The notes: a model not told the origin generated them from the sequence alone. 64,000 nucleotides of DNA from Paraburkholderia kururiensis (GCF_034424375.1 NZ_CP139965.1:5146001-5210000); one strand, 5' to 3'. Positions 42,804-52,390 are shown, numbered from the stretch's first letter. Program-made: numbers and translations.

Positions 42804-42880
42804 GGCGGGAACTCCCGAGGAAGACTCAAGCGTTTGCCGTACCGCCGCGGCATCGATGCGGCGTTATGGCGATACGGCGT

Positions 42881-44029
42881 TCAGTGCCGATCCACCCACT
42901 TCAGCCCGAACAGGCCGAGGGCGAGATAGATCAGCCCCGGCGTGGCCGCGGTGATCGGCGCGGGCCACGTGTTCAGCGTACCGATGTGCGAGAACAGCGT
43001 GTTGAAGAGCTGGAAGCTCATGCCGAGCATGATGCCGCCGAACACCTTCATGCCCACCACGCCCGCGCGCGTGTGCAGATACGCGAACGGCATGGAGAGC
43101 ACCAGCATCACGAACACCGCGAACGGGTAGAGCAGCTTCTTCCACAGCGCGATTTCGTAGCGCTGCGTGTCCTGATGGTTCTCGGTCAGATGCTGGATGT
43201 AGCGGAACAGGTTGAACATCGACATGCGGTCTGGCGCGACGAGCAGCACCGAGAGAATTTGCGGCGTGAGTTCCGAGCGCAGCGAGTATTCGGGCAGCGT
43301 GATCTGCCGCGCGCGGTACACGGGGTTCAGCGCGTCTTTGCTCTGGCCGTTCGGCGCGGCGACGTCCACCAGTTGCGTGTCGGTGACGTCGGTCAGCTGC
43401 CAGTGGCCGGGCGGCTGGTACACGCCGCTCTTCGCGATGCGCACGTTCGAGAGCCGGAATTTCGCGTCGAATTCGTAGATGCGCACGTTGCTGATGGTGG
43501 CGTCGGGCCGCAGTTCGCCCACGTTCACGAAGCGTGTAACCTGCTCGCCGTCGGCGCGTGCCGAAAGCGTGTCTTTCACCCACACGCCCGACTCGAAGTT
43601 GGTGGACACCGCGGAGCCTAGCGCTTCGAGCCGTACGCGTTCGGAAAGCTGGTCGGTGTAGGGCCCCACCACTTCGCCGATCAGATAGGTGATGAGCACG
43701 ATCGGAATGCCGATCTTCAACAGCGAGCGCAGCGCCTGACCCGTTGCGAGACCGGAGACGCGGAAGATGGTGTATTCCGAATTCGCGGCCATCTGCGCGA
43801 AGACGTAGATCGAGCTGATGAGCGCCGCGACGGGAATGATCTCGTAGAAGCGCGACGGCGTTTGCAGCGCGACGCGCAGCACCGCATAACCGAACTTGTA
43901 GTTGCCGTGCCCCACCGAGTTCAGTTCGTTGATCAGGTCGAAGAAGAAGAACAGGCCCGAAAACGCGAACAGGATGAAGATGAACGTCAGGTAGACCTGG
44001 CGCGCGAAATACCGCTCGTAGATGCGCAT
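42881..44029 (-). CDS. lptG: LPS export permease LptG
   Basis: This 382-residue inner-membrane permease of the LptBFG ABC exporter extracts LPS from the membrane. It has N-terminal helices (YERYFARQVYLTFIFILFAFSGLFFFFDLI), a central periplasmic beta-jellyroll and C-terminal helices (LWKKLLYPFAVFVMLVLSMPFAYLH), followed by GMKVFGGIMLGMSFQLFNTLFSHIG. It is 3 bp downstream of lptF. The partner ATPase LptB is not in the window. Confidence 0.95.
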   Translation of the reverse strand: MRIYERYFARQVYLTFIFILFAFSGLFFFFDLINELNSVGHGNYKFGYAVLRVALQTPSRFYEIIPVAALISSIYVFAQMAANSEYTIFRVSGLATGQALRSLLKIGIPIVLITYLIGEVVGPYTDQLSERVRLEALGSAVSTNFESGVWVKDTLSARADGEQVTRFVNVGELRPDATISNVRIYEFDAKFRLSNVRIAKSGVYQPPGHWQLTDVTDTQLVDVAAPNGQSKDALNPVYRARQITLPEYSLRSELTPQILSVLLVAPDRMSMFNLFRYIQHLTENHQDTQRYEIALWKKLLYPFAVFVMLVLSMPFAYLHTRAGVVGMKVFGGIMLGMSFQLFNTLFSHIGTLNTWPAPITAATPGLIYLALGLFGLKWVDRH

Positions 44030-44032
44030 GGG

Positions 44033-45142
44033 TCAGGCTCCCTGCGCCGTGCGGCCCGCGCGGCTGAAGATGGCGCGCGAGATCAGCGGGCGGTTGCGCA
44101 CGCGCAGCCAGAAGATGAACACCACGAGCGCCGCAACGACGACGTGCAGCGCGACGAGCCCGACGCCGAACGAGACCTTGCCCTGCTCGATCCACGATTG
44201 CACGACGTTGAGCAGATTCGAGTAGGTCAGATAGATGAGCACGGCCATCACGAGATTGATGGTGCGGCCGCGGCGCGGGTTCTGGTAGGCGAGCGGAATG
44301 GCGAGCAGCATCAGATTGATGGCGATGAGCGGCAACCCTGCGCGCCACGCGATTTCCGCGAGGTTGTCGCGCGTGGGCTTGCGCAGCAGATCGAGTGTGG
44401 AGGTGCCCGTGGTGGTGGGCGTCGAGACGACAGGCTGGCTCTGTATCTTCACGCCGTAGCGTTCGAACTCCATGATGCGAAAGTCGGGGTGCCCCGGTTC
44501 GCCGTCGTAGCGTCGGCCGTTGTCGAGTACGACGAAGCGGTCGCCGTTCTTCTGCGTTTCCGTGTGGCCGTACTTCGAGACGATCACGTTGACCTTGCCG
44601 TTCTCCGTGCTCGTCACGAACACGTTTTCCACCTTGCTCTGGTCGGGCGTCATCTTCTCGATGAAGAAGACGCGGTGCGTGGTGGCGGATTCGCGGAACT
44701 GGCCGGGCGCGAGCAGCGAAACTTCGTCGCGCTGCTGAAAGCGCTGCCGGATCAGCTTGCTCTGCTGGTTCGACCACGGCCAGCCCACGAACGCGAAGAA
44801 CACGATGAGGATGATGATGGGCGTGGCGAAGACGCCCACCGGTTTGATGAGACGCGTGAGGCTCACGCCCGAGGCGAGCCACACCACCATCTCGGAGTCT
44901 TTGTACCAGCGCGTGAGCACGAACAGGATCGACACGAACAGCGTCACGACGAGCATGACGGCGAGATAGCCGATTACGGTGAGTCCGATCAGCACCAGCA
45001 CGTCGCGCGGGTCGATTTCGCCCGATGCCGCGAAGCCGACGATGCGGATCATCATCGTCGTCAGCATGATCGTGAGCAGCACCATGAACACGGCGCCAGC
45101 CGTGTACGCGAGTTCGCGCTGGAGGGAGCGTTCGAAGATCAT
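44033..45142 (-). CDS. lptF: LPS export permease LptF
   Basis: The 369-residue partner permease begins MIFERSLQRELAYTAGAVFMVLLTIMLTTMMIRIVG and keeps the family layout of three helices, a periplasmic jellyroll (about residues 120-260) and three helices (LPLIAINLMLLAIPLAYQNPRRGRTINLV). It is divergent from pepA, a gene order common in proteobacteria. It works with LptG and LptB at the inner membrane. Confidence 0.95.
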   Translation of the reverse strand: MIFERSLQRELAYTAGAVFMVLLTIMLTTMMIRIVGFAASGEIDPRDVLVLIGLTVIGYLAVMLVVTLFVSILFVLTRWYKDSEMVVWLASGVSLTRLIKPVGVFATPIIILIVFFAFVGWPWSNQQSKLIRQRFQQRDEVSLLAPGQFRESATTHRVFFIEKMTPDQSKVENVFVTSTENGKVNVIVSKYGHTETQKNGDRFVVLDNGRRYDGEPGHPDFRIMEFERYGVKIQSQPVVSTPTTTGTSTLDLLRKPTRDNLAEIAWRAGLPLIAINLMLLAIPLAYQNPRRGRTINLVMAVLIYLTYSNLLNVVQSWIEQGKVSFGVGLVALHVVVAALVVFIFWLRVRNRPLISRAIFSRAGRTAQGA

Positions 45143-45276
45143 TCTTGATGAGAAGAGCGGGAGGTTCTGGCACGAGGCCGCGCTTCGTGCGCCGGACCTT
45201 GGCAGCCGCCGCGGGAAAAATAGCGGATAATTGCGGCTTTCATCCTAAGCCCAGATTTTATCCGAGGACAAGCGCG

Positions 45277-46788
45277 ATGGACTTTAGCATAAAAGCCTGT
45301 GATTGGAGCAAAGGGGCCCAGAGCGGGTTCCTGACCGGAAAATCGGACTGCGTCGTAATTGGCGTGTTCGAGTCGCAAAGTCTGTCGGGCGCAGCGCTCG
45401 CCATCGATGAAGCGACCAAGGGGCTCGTCACGCGCATCGTCAAGGCCGGCGATATGGAAGGCAAGGCGGGCAGCACGCTGTTCCTGCACGAAGTGCAGGG
45501 CATCGGCGCCTCGCGCGTGCTGCTGGTCGGCCTCGGCAAGCAGGATGCGTTCACGCAGAAGGCTTACGGCGAAGCGGTCAAGGCGGCGTGGCGCGCCATT
45601 CTCGGCACGAAGATCGTGCAGGTCACCTTCACGCTCGCGCAACTGCCCGTCAAGGAGCGTTCGTCGGACTGGGCCGTGCGCGCCGCTATTCTCGCGCTGC
45701 GCAGTGAAACGTACCGCTTCACGCAGCTGAAGAGCAAGCCGGACACGACGCCGCGTGCGCTCAAGCGCATCGTCTTCTCGGTGGATTCCGCCGACGAGAA
45801 AGCGGCGAAGGTCGCCGCGAAGCAAGGTGCCGCACTCGCCAATGGCATGGACCTCACGCGCGACCTTGGCAACCTGCCGGGCAACGTGTGCACACCGACC
45901 TATCTCGGCAACGTCGCGAAGAAGCTCGCGAAAGACTGGAAGCTCAAGGTCGAGGTGCTGGGCCAGAAGCAGATCGAAGCGCTGAAGATGGGCTCGTTCC
46001 TCTCGGTCACGCGCGGCTCGGTCGAGCCGCCGCAGTTCATCGTGCTGCAGTATCAGGGCGCGGGCGCGAAAGAGGCGCCCGTGGTGCTGGTCGGCAAGGG
46101 CATCACGTTCGACACAGGCGGCATCTCGCTCAAGCCGGGCGAGGCCATGGACGAGATGAAGTACGACATGTGCGGCGCGGGCTCGGTGCTCGGCACGATG
46201 CGCGCAGTCGCCGAAATGGGCCTGAAGCTGAACGTGGTGGCGCTCGTTCCTACATGCGAGAACATGCCCGCCGGCAATGCGACGAAGCCGGGCGACATCG
46301 TCACGAGCATGTCGGGCACGACCATCGAAGTGCTCAATACCGACGCCGAAGGCCGCCTCATTCTGTGCGACGCGCTCACCTACGCGGAGCGCTTCAAGCC
46401 GGCTGCCGTGGTCGACGTCGCCACGCTCACGGGCGCGTGCATCATCGCGCTCGGCCACCACAACGCGGGCCTTTTTTCGAAGGACGACGCGCTCGCGGGC
46501 GAACTGCTCGACGCTTCGCGCGAAGCCGACGACCCGGCCTGGCGCATGCCGCTCGACGACGAATACCAGGACCAGCTGAAGTCGAACTTCGCGGACGTTG
46601 CCAACATCGGCGGCCGTCCGGCGGGCAGCGTGACGGCAGCGTGCTTCCTGTCGCGCTTCACGCAGGCGTATCCGTGGGCGCACCTCGACATCGCCGGTGT
46701 GGCCTGGAAGAGCGGTGCCGCCAAGGGCGCGACGGGACGCCCCGTGCCGCTGCTCACGCAGTTCCTGATCGACCGCGCGGGGCAGTGA
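45277..46788 (+). CDS. pepA: Leucyl aminopeptidase (M17)
   Basis: The 503-residue cytoplasmic metallo-aminopeptidase removes N-terminal residues from peptides; in some bacteria PepA also binds DNA. The catalytic domain has GKGITFDTGGISLKPGEAMDEMKYDMCGA with the catalytic Lys and metal ligands, and the signature NTDAEGRLILCDAL. GAGGACA precedes the ATG at 45277, chosen over an upstream frame extension to 45145. It is followed by holC, a common pairing. Confidence 0.96.
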   Translation: MDFSIKACDWSKGAQSGFLTGKSDCVVIGVFESQSLSGAALAIDEATKGLVTRIVKAGDMEGKAGSTLFLHEVQGIGASRVLLVGLGKQDAFTQKAYGEAVKAAWRAILGTKIVQVTFTLAQLPVKERSSDWAVRAAILALRSETYRFTQLKSKPDTTPRALKRIVFSVDSADEKAAKVAAKQGAALANGMDLTRDLGNLPGNVCTPTYLGNVAKKLAKDWKLKVEVLGQKQIEALKMGSFLSVTRGSVEPPQFIVLQYQGAGAKEAPVVLVGKGITFDTGGISLKPGEAMDEMKYDMCGAGSVLGTMRAVAEMGLKLNVVALVPTCENMPAGNATKPGDIVTSMSGTTIEVLNTDAEGRLILCDALTYAERFKPAAVVDVATLTGACIIALGHHNAGLFSKDDALAGELLDASREADDPAWRMPLDDEYQDQLKSNFADVANIGGRPAGSVTAACFLSRFTQAYPWAHLDIAGVAWKSGAAKGATGRPVPLLTQFLIDRAGQ

Positions 46789-46865
46789 CCGGCGTGGTAT
46801 TGCACGCGGCACGCGGCGTGCGGCGCGCTCTGCCGCAAGGCCGCCGCGTGCGAGCGAGGAATGCG

Positions 46866-47282
46866 ATGACGCGAATCGACTTTCATACGAACGTCGGCGA
46901 TGCGCTGCTGTACGCGTGCCGACTGCTGCGCAAGGTGTATCAGGCCGGCCACCCGGCGGTCGTGCTCGCCGACCCGGCGCGGCTGCGTGCGCTCGACGGC
47001 CAGCTCTGGACCTTCGCGCCGCTCGAGTTCGTCCCGCATTGCATGGCGCAGAGCGCGCTGGCTGCCGAGACACCGGTCGTGCTCGCCTCGGACCTGGAAG
47101 GCGCGCCGCACTATCAGGTGCTGGTGAACCTGGGCGCCCACGTGCCGCCCCAGTTCGCTCGCTTCGAGCGGCTGCTCGAAGTCGTGGGCAACGCGCCCGA
47201 GGAACTAACCGCGGGGCGCGAGCGGTATCGCTTCTACCGCGATCGCGGCTATGCGCTGAACAACTACCGGCAGGAAGGCTGA
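46866..47282 (+). CDS. holC: DNA polymerase III chi subunit
   Basis: This 138-residue protein links the clamp loader to single-stranded DNA-binding protein. It opens TRIDFHTNVGDALLYACRLLRKVYQAGHPAVVLADP and has LWTFAPLEFVPHC in the middle, as in HolC. Ends FYRDRGYALNNYRQEG. It is 77 bp after pepA and probably in the same transcript. Confidence 0.9.
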   Translation: MTRIDFHTNVGDALLYACRLLRKVYQAGHPAVVLADPARLRALDGQLWTFAPLEFVPHCMAQSALAAETPVVLASDLEGAPHYQVLVNLGAHVPPQFARFERLLEVVGNAPEELTAGRERYRFYRDRGYALNNYRQEG

Positions 47283-47369
47283 GCGCGGCACGTGCATGCC
47301 GGGCTCTGCGCGCCGGCATGCATCGTGCGCGGCTTTGTTTGCCGCCAGCTACAGCGAAGGAGGGTGATC

Positions 47370-47927
47370 GTGTCCAATCATGACGACACTTCGATTCCGA
47401 TGCTCGACGACGTTGTCGTGCCGGGCAAGCCGGAACACGCACGCGCTACGCCGCCGCACGGGTTGCCCGACGCGTTCGTGCCCGCAGCAGGCGCAGCGGT
47501 GGACGAGCCGCTAGAGCCGTCGGCCATGACGGGCTTCACGACGCATGTCGACGACGTCGTCGAGCCGCGCTTCATGGAGCCGTCGCTGGGTGAGATTCCG
47601 GTCCTGAGCGAACGGTTAGACGAACCCGCAGGGGAACGCGCAAGCGTGCAGCCCGATGAAAACGCGGAACACGCGTTGATCGAGCGATTGCGCGGTCGCT
47701 GCATGGACTATCTGACCGGTGAAGGGCGCGGCCTCATCGAGGCGCGTTGCCGCGAGGCGATGCAGGAGCACGCGAACTGGCTGGTCGGCACGGTCGTGCG
47801 CGAGGTCGCGCTGGCGCTCGAAACCGAGATTGCGGGCTGGGTAAAAGAGGCGGTGGAGGCGGTGCGCGAAGAACGCGCCCATCAGTCGGCCCCGGCTGAT
47901 CGGCCCGGACCACCTATAGGGCACTGA
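47370..47927 (+). CDS. Conserved hypothetical protein (DUF2486-like)
   Basis: The 185-residue protein starts with GTG at 47370, set by an excellent GAAGGAGGG. The first 90 residues are proline- and acid-rich and look disordered, with MLDDVV and FTTHVDDVVEP repeats; the last 90 are predicted helical (HALIERLRGRCMDYLTGEGRGLIEARCREAMQEHANWLVGTVVREVALALETEI). This resembles a Burkholderia family annotated DUF2486 that follows holC. Function unknown; the disordered N-terminus with a helical domain suggests a protein-binding role. Confidence 0.78.
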   Translation: MSNHDDTSIPMLDDVVVPGKPEHARATPPHGLPDAFVPAAGAAVDEPLEPSAMTGFTTHVDDVVEPRFMEPSLGEIPVLSERLDEPAGERASVQPDENAEHALIERLRGRCMDYLTGEGRGLIEARCREAMQEHANWLVGTVVREVALALETEIAGWVKEAVEAVREERAHQSAPADRPGPPIGH

Positions 47928-47975
47928 GGCGCACTTCTCCGCTTATCGGCGGTGCCCACTCAGCGACACTGCGCG

Positions 47976-48320
47976 TTACTTCAAAGAAAGAATCCAGGTG
48001 GCGAGCGTCGCGGCCTGATCCGGCGTGAGCTGCGTGTTCGCCGGCATCGGCACGCGGCCCCATACGCCGCTGCTGCCGTCGGTGATCTTGTGGGCGAGGT
48101 AGGTGGCGGCGTCGCTGCGCGACGCGTATTTCAAGGCGATATCGTGAAGCGCGGGCCCCATGACGGGCCGCGTCATGGCGTGGCAGCTCGTACAGTTCTG
48201 CTGCTGTGCAAGCGCAAGACCCTGCGACGCGACCTGTTCCCCGAACACCGCGCCCGGCGCCGCCAACAGGCCCGCCAGCGCAGCGGCCAGTGCGGCTACT
48301 GCATGCGACTCTCGTTTCAT
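47976..48320 (-). CDS. Monoheme class I cytochrome c
   Basis: This 114-residue periplasmic protein has a signal peptide (AALAAALAGLLAAPGAVFG). Heme is bound by CTSCH at residues 43-47, and the probable axial Met is Met92 in RVPMPANTQL, typical of cytochromes c551/c552. It should transfer electrons between periplasmic or membrane complexes. A perfect TATAAT lies just upstream of it. No redox partner is adjacent. Confidence 0.92.
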   Translation of the reverse strand: MKRESHAVAALAAALAGLLAAPGAVFGEQVASQGLALAQQQNCTSCHAMTRPVMGPALHDIALKYASRSDAATYLAHKITDGSSGVWGRVPMPANTQLTPDQAATLATWILSLK

Positions 48321-48361
48321 TATGGTCTCCGCCGGGACGATCGCCCGACTGTGGTGGTCGC

Positions 48362-48367
48362 ATTATA
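48362..48367 (-). promoter_or_regulatory. Candidate -10 box for the cytochrome c gene
   Basis: A perfect TATAAT on the minus strand lies about 42 bp before the cytochrome c start. Any -35 region would fall in the hairpin at 48374-48403, and no good -35 sequence is seen there. Confidence 0.45.
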
Positions 48368-48373
48368 AGAGCA

Positions 48374-48403
48374 AAGGGGCGCACGGTTTCCCGTGCGCCC
48401 CTT
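48374..48403 (-). terminator. Strong hairpin after ilvD
   Basis: The perfect 13-bp stem AAGGGGCGCACGG / CCGTGCGCCCCTT has a 4-nt loop. On the minus strand it is followed by TGCTCTT, moderately T-rich, so it can end ilvD transcripts about 100 bp after the ilvD stop codon. Confidence 0.65.
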
Positions 48404-48503
48404 CTTGTATGGCCCGCGCAGTGCGTGCCGCCGTAGTCGCGGCACGCCGGCGTTCCGGGACCGCCCGCTTGTGCGATGCGACCCGGCGCCGACGCGCTTC
48501 GCG

Positions 48504-50177
48504 TTAGCCTGTCACCGCGCCCTTGTTCGCCGGGCGCGCAAGCGCTGCGTACTTCGCGAGCACGCCGCGCGTGTAGCGCGGCGCCGGCTGCTTCCAGGCC
48601 GCGCGGCGGCGCGCCAGTTCGGCGTCGTCGACGTTGAGCTGCAGCAGCAGCTTGTGCGCGTCGATGGTGATCGAGTCGCCTTCCTGCACGAGCGCGATCG
48701 TGCCGCCCACGAAGGCTTCCGGTGCGACGTGACCCACCACCATGCCCCACGTGCCGCCCGAGAAACGGCCGTCCGTGATCAGACCCACCGATTCGCCCAA
48801 CCCCTTGCCGATGATGGCCGAGGTCGGCGCGAGCATTTCAGGCATGCCCGGACCGCCTTGCGGGCCGAGGTAGCGCAGCACCACCACGTCGCCCGCCTTG
48901 ATCTTGTCGTCGAGGATCGCCTGCATGGCGCTCTGCTCGTCGTCGAACACGCGTGCCGGACCCGTGATGACCGGATTCTTCAGGCCCGTGATCTTGGCCA
49001 CGGCGCCGTCTTCCGCGAGGTTGCCCTTCAGGATAGCGAGGTGGCCCTGCTTGTAGAGCGCCTGGTCGATCGGGAAGATCACCTTCTGGTCCGCGCGCGG
49101 CACCGAGGGCACGTCCTTCAGTTCTTCGGCAAGCGTCTTGCCCGTGATGGTGATGCAGTCGCCATGCAGCAGGCCCGCGTCGAGCAGGATCTTCATGACC
49201 TGCGGAATGCCTCCTGCCTGATGCAGGTCGGTGGCCACGTACTGGCCCGACGGCTTCAGGTCGCAGATCACGGGCACGCGGCGGCGGATGCGCTCGAAGT
49301 CGTCGATGGTCCATTCCACCTCGGCCGCATGCGCGATCGCGAGGTAGTGCAGCACGGCGTTGGTCGAGCCGCCCGTGGCCATGATCACCGACACGGCGTT
49401 TTCGATGGACTTCTTCGTGATGATGTCGCGCGGCTTCAGATCGCGCTTCACGGCTTCGACGAGCACGCGCGCCGATTCGGCAGCGGAGTCCACCTTCTCC
49501 TGGTCCGGGTTCGCCATCGTCGACGAATAGAGCAACGACATGCCGAGCGCCTCGAACGACGAGCTCATCGTGTTGGCCGTGTACATGCCGCCGCACGAGC
49601 CGGTGGTGGGGCACGCGTTGCGCTCCACGCCTTCGAAGTCCTCTTCGGACATGCGGCCCGCCGTGAATTCGCCGACGGCCTCGAAGGCCGACACGATGGT
49701 CAGGTCCTTGTTCTTCCAGTGGCCGGGGCGAATCGTGCCGCCGTACACGTAGATGCCCGGCACGTTCATGCGGGCGAGCGCCATCATGCCGCCCGGCATG
49801 TTCTTGTCGCAGCCGCCGATCACGACCACGCCGTCCATCCACTGGCCCTGCACGCACGTTTCGATGCAGTCCGAGATCACTTCGCGCGAGACGAGCGAGT
49901 ACTTCATGCCTTCGGTGCCCATCGACATGCCGTCCGAAATGGTGGGCGTGCCGAAGGTCTGCGGATTGGCGTCCGCGCCCTTCACGGCGGCGACGGCGGC
50001 GTCGGTCAGCTTTTGCAGACCGGCGTTGCAGGGCGTGATGGTGGAGTGGCCGTTGGCGATGCCGATCATCGGCTTGTCGAAGTCGGCCTTTTCGTAGCCG
50101 ATGGCGTAGTACATCGAGCGGTTCGGCGAGCGCGCGACGCCCTGGGTGATGTTCTTCGAGCGGCGGTTGTACGACAT
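48504..50177 (-). CDS. ilvD: Dihydroxy-acid dehydratase
   Basis: The 557-residue iron-sulfur dehydratase catalyses the third common step of valine, isoleucine and leucine synthesis. Cluster ligands lie in TITPCNAGL, GGCDKNMPGGMMA and PTTGSCGGMYTANTM; DGRFSGGTWGMVVGHVAPEA is the C-terminal signature. The ATG at 50177 has GGAG upstream; an ATG 12 bases earlier is in frame. It is divergent from a LysR-type regulator, which may control it. Confidence 0.96.
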   Translation of the reverse strand: MSYNRRSKNITQGVARSPNRSMYYAIGYEKADFDKPMIGIANGHSTITPCNAGLQKLTDAAVAAVKGADANPQTFGTPTISDGMSMGTEGMKYSLVSREVISDCIETCVQGQWMDGVVVIGGCDKNMPGGMMALARMNVPGIYVYGGTIRPGHWKNKDLTIVSAFEAVGEFTAGRMSEEDFEGVERNACPTTGSCGGMYTANTMSSSFEALGMSLLYSSTMANPDQEKVDSAAESARVLVEAVKRDLKPRDIITKKSIENAVSVIMATGGSTNAVLHYLAIAHAAEVEWTIDDFERIRRRVPVICDLKPSGQYVATDLHQAGGIPQVMKILLDAGLLHGDCITITGKTLAEELKDVPSVPRADQKVIFPIDQALYKQGHLAILKGNLAEDGAVAKITGLKNPVITGPARVFDDEQSAMQAILDDKIKAGDVVVLRYLGPQGGPGMPEMLAPTSAIIGKGLGESVGLITDGRFSGGTWGMVVGHVAPEAFVGGTIALVQEGDSITIDAHKLLLQLNVDDAELARRRAAWKQPAPRYTRGVLAKYAALARPANKGAVTG

Positions 50178-50321
50178 GGGGAGCTCCATAGGTTGCTGTT
50201 ATGCGATGCCGGGCGGGCGCGAGCGCCCCGTCGCCGGCATGTGGCGAGAAGCATGCAGTTTCACGAACCGAATGTCCAATATATTATTGATGGCATATTA
50301 GGTCGCAAAACATATCAATCG
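50178..50321. promoter_or_regulatory. ilvD-lysR divergent region
   Basis: A short AT-rich core at 50274-50312 stands out in the GC-rich surroundings and contains ATATTA...TATTAG around GATGGCA, an interrupted dyad with the T-N11-A form of LysR-type operators. It lies between the two start codons, consistent with regulation of both genes. Confidence 0.4.
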
Positions 50322-51272
50322 ATGCTCTCGACAACGCCCGATCTTCGTCAGTTGCGCTACTTCGTCGCCGTGGCCGAGGAAAAGCACTTCGGCCGCGCCG
50401 CGGCGCGGCTTTCCATGACGCAGCCCCCGCTGTCCCAGGCCATCCGCGCGCTGGAAGAGACGCTCGGCGTGGCGCTTTTCGCCCGCACGCGCCGCACCGT
50501 GGAACTCACGCCCGTGGCCGTGGACCTCTTGCCGGAAGTCAGGCGCCTGCTCGCTGCCGCCGACGGCCTGCGGCCGCTCGCGCAGAGCCTTGCGCGCGGC
50601 GAAGCCGGCGTGCTTTCGCTGGCGTTCGTTTCCACGGCCGACTACGGGCTGTTGCCGCTGCTGCTGCGCGACTTCGGCACACGTTATCCGCGCGTGCGCC
50701 TGCAGCTTGCCGAGGCGACGAGCGACGTGCAGGTCGACGAACTGGTGGCAGGGCGTATCGATGCCGGCCTCGTCATCGCGCCGCTGCCGCCGCGCCATGC
50801 CGCGCAGCTTTCGTATCTGCCGATTGCGCGCGAGCCGCTCGTGATCGCGATGCCCACGGAGGTTTCGGTGCGCGCGGGCGGCCCCGACGCCGACGGCTGG
50901 TGCGACACGCCCGTAAGCCTCGCCGATCTGGCTGACGCGCCGCTCGTGGTCTTCCCAAGGCGTTTGGCGCCAGGCTTTTATGACATCATTATGGATTGCT
51001 ACGGCGCGGCCGGCCTGACGCCTCGCATCGGCCAGGAGGCCATCCAGATGCAGACCATCGTCAGCCTCGTGTCGGCCGGCATGGGCGTCGCACTGGTGCC
51101 GCAATCGCTGCGTAACCTGCGGCGCACGGGCGTGGTCTACCGGCCTTTGCGCGAGGCGGTGCCCGCCATCGAAACGGGGCTGGTGTGGCGCACGGCGCAG
51201 GTGAGCCCGGTGCTGGCCGGTTTCATCGACATCGTGCGCGCCCACGCGGCCACGGCGGGGCCGCCGGGATGA
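50322..51272 (+). CDS. LysR-type transcriptional regulator
   Basis: This 316-residue regulator has an N-terminal winged HTH (RQLRYFVAVAEEKHFGRAAARLSMTQPPLSQAIRALEETLGVALF, about residues 9-53) and a two-lobe effector domain. The TQPPLSQ recognition helix matches the BenM/CatM-like branch. The start at 50322 is used; the frame is open far upstream but there it is antisense to ilvD. Divergence from ilvD suggests ilvD as target; the inducer is unknown. Confidence 0.9.
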   Translation: MLSTTPDLRQLRYFVAVAEEKHFGRAAARLSMTQPPLSQAIRALEETLGVALFARTRRTVELTPVAVDLLPEVRRLLAAADGLRPLAQSLARGEAGVLSLAFVSTADYGLLPLLLRDFGTRYPRVRLQLAEATSDVQVDELVAGRIDAGLVIAPLPPRHAAQLSYLPIAREPLVIAMPTEVSVRAGGPDADGWCDTPVSLADLADAPLVVFPRRLAPGFYDIIMDCYGAAGLTPRIGQEAIQMQTIVSLVSAGMGVALVPQSLRNLRRTGVVYRPLREAVPAIETGLVWRTAQVSPVLAGFIDIVRAHAATAGPPG

Positions 51273-51429
51273 GCGGAGCGTTGAACGGCGAAGGGCGGTG
51301 GATCGGTGCCGGCGAACAATGTCGAGCGACGCTGGTCGAACCCCGCACGCTGCCGCCGGCGCGTCTGCCCGCTGTTGCCCTTTAGTCCTTATCTGATACT
51401 CACACCGATCGCGGGAAACCGACTCCACG

Positions 51430-52335
51430 ATGCTGATCCACCCGAATTTCGACCCTGTAGCCATTCACCTCGGCCCGCTGGCGGTGCGCTGGTATGGCCT
51501 CATGTATCTCGTCGCGTTCATTGCGGCAATCGTCGTGGGCCGCCTGCGCCTGCGGCTGCCGTACGTCGCGGCGCAAGGCTGGACCGCGAAAGACATCGAC
51601 GACATGCTGTTCTACGGCGTGCTCGGCACGATTCTGGGCGGCCGGCTCGGCTACGTGCTGTTCTACAAGGCGAGCTGGTACTTCGCGCATCCGCTCGACA
51701 TCTTCAAGGTGTGGGAAGGCGGCATGTCGTTTCACGGCGGCTTTCTCGGCGTGACCTTCGCCATGGTGCTGTTCGCGTGGCAGCGCAAGCGCCACTGGCT
51801 CCAGGTGACCGACTTCATCGCGCCGATGGTACCCACGGGGCTCGCGGCAGGGCGGCTCGGCAACTTCATCAACGGGGAGCTGTGGGGGCGTGTGACGGAC
51901 CCGGCGGCGCCGTGGGCCATGATGTTCCCGGGCGCCTCCAACGACGACGCGCAGTGGCTCGTCGCGCATCCGCAGCAGGCAGCCCAGTGGCACCTCGCGG
52001 ACGTCTTCGCGCAATACCACATGCTGCCGCGGCATCCGTCGGAGCTTTATGAGATCGCGCTGGAAGGCATCACGCTCTTCTTCGTGATCATCCTGTTTTC
52101 GCGCAAGCCGCGGCCGCTCGGCGCCGTGTCCGCGATGTTCCTGATCGGCTACGGTCTGGCCCGCTTCACGGTGGAGTTTGCGCGCGAACCGGACGACTTC
52201 CTTGGCTTGCTCGCCCTCGGCCTTTCGATGGGCCAATGGCTTTCGCTGCCCATGATTCTCGTGGGCTGCGCGATGATGGTGTGGGCTTATCGCCGGCATG
52301 GCCGCGAAGCGGGGCGGCCGGCCGAGGCGAGTTGA
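51430..52335 (+). CDS. lgt: Prolipoprotein diacylglyceryl transferase
   Basis: The 301-residue inner-membrane enzyme attaches diacylglycerol to the lipobox cysteine of prolipoproteins. It has about seven helices and the Lgt signature GRLGNFINGELWGR, with HGGF upstream (MSFHGGFLGV) and the late RHPSELYE motif. Length is typical for betaproteobacteria. It lies 157 bp after the LysR gene and is convergent with the SIMPL gene. Confidence 0.96.
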   Translation: MLIHPNFDPVAIHLGPLAVRWYGLMYLVAFIAAIVVGRLRLRLPYVAAQGWTAKDIDDMLFYGVLGTILGGRLGYVLFYKASWYFAHPLDIFKVWEGGMSFHGGFLGVTFAMVLFAWQRKRHWLQVTDFIAPMVPTGLAAGRLGNFINGELWGRVTDPAAPWAMMFPGASNDDAQWLVAHPQQAAQWHLADVFAQYHMLPRHPSELYEIALEGITLFFVIILFSRKPRPLGAVSAMFLIGYGLARFTVEFAREPDDFLGLLALGLSMGQWLSLPMILVGCAMMVWAYRRHGREAGRPAEAS

Positions 52336-52390
52336 ACCGGGCTGGATTCAGGTGGACCGAACCGGCGTCACGTTGAGCCCACCTGATTTC

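Noticed and set aside
48393..50321. Long rightward open frame antisense to ilvD that continues into the LysR gene
   Set aside because: Only the part from 50322 resembles a protein family; the earlier part is a composition shadow of ilvD.
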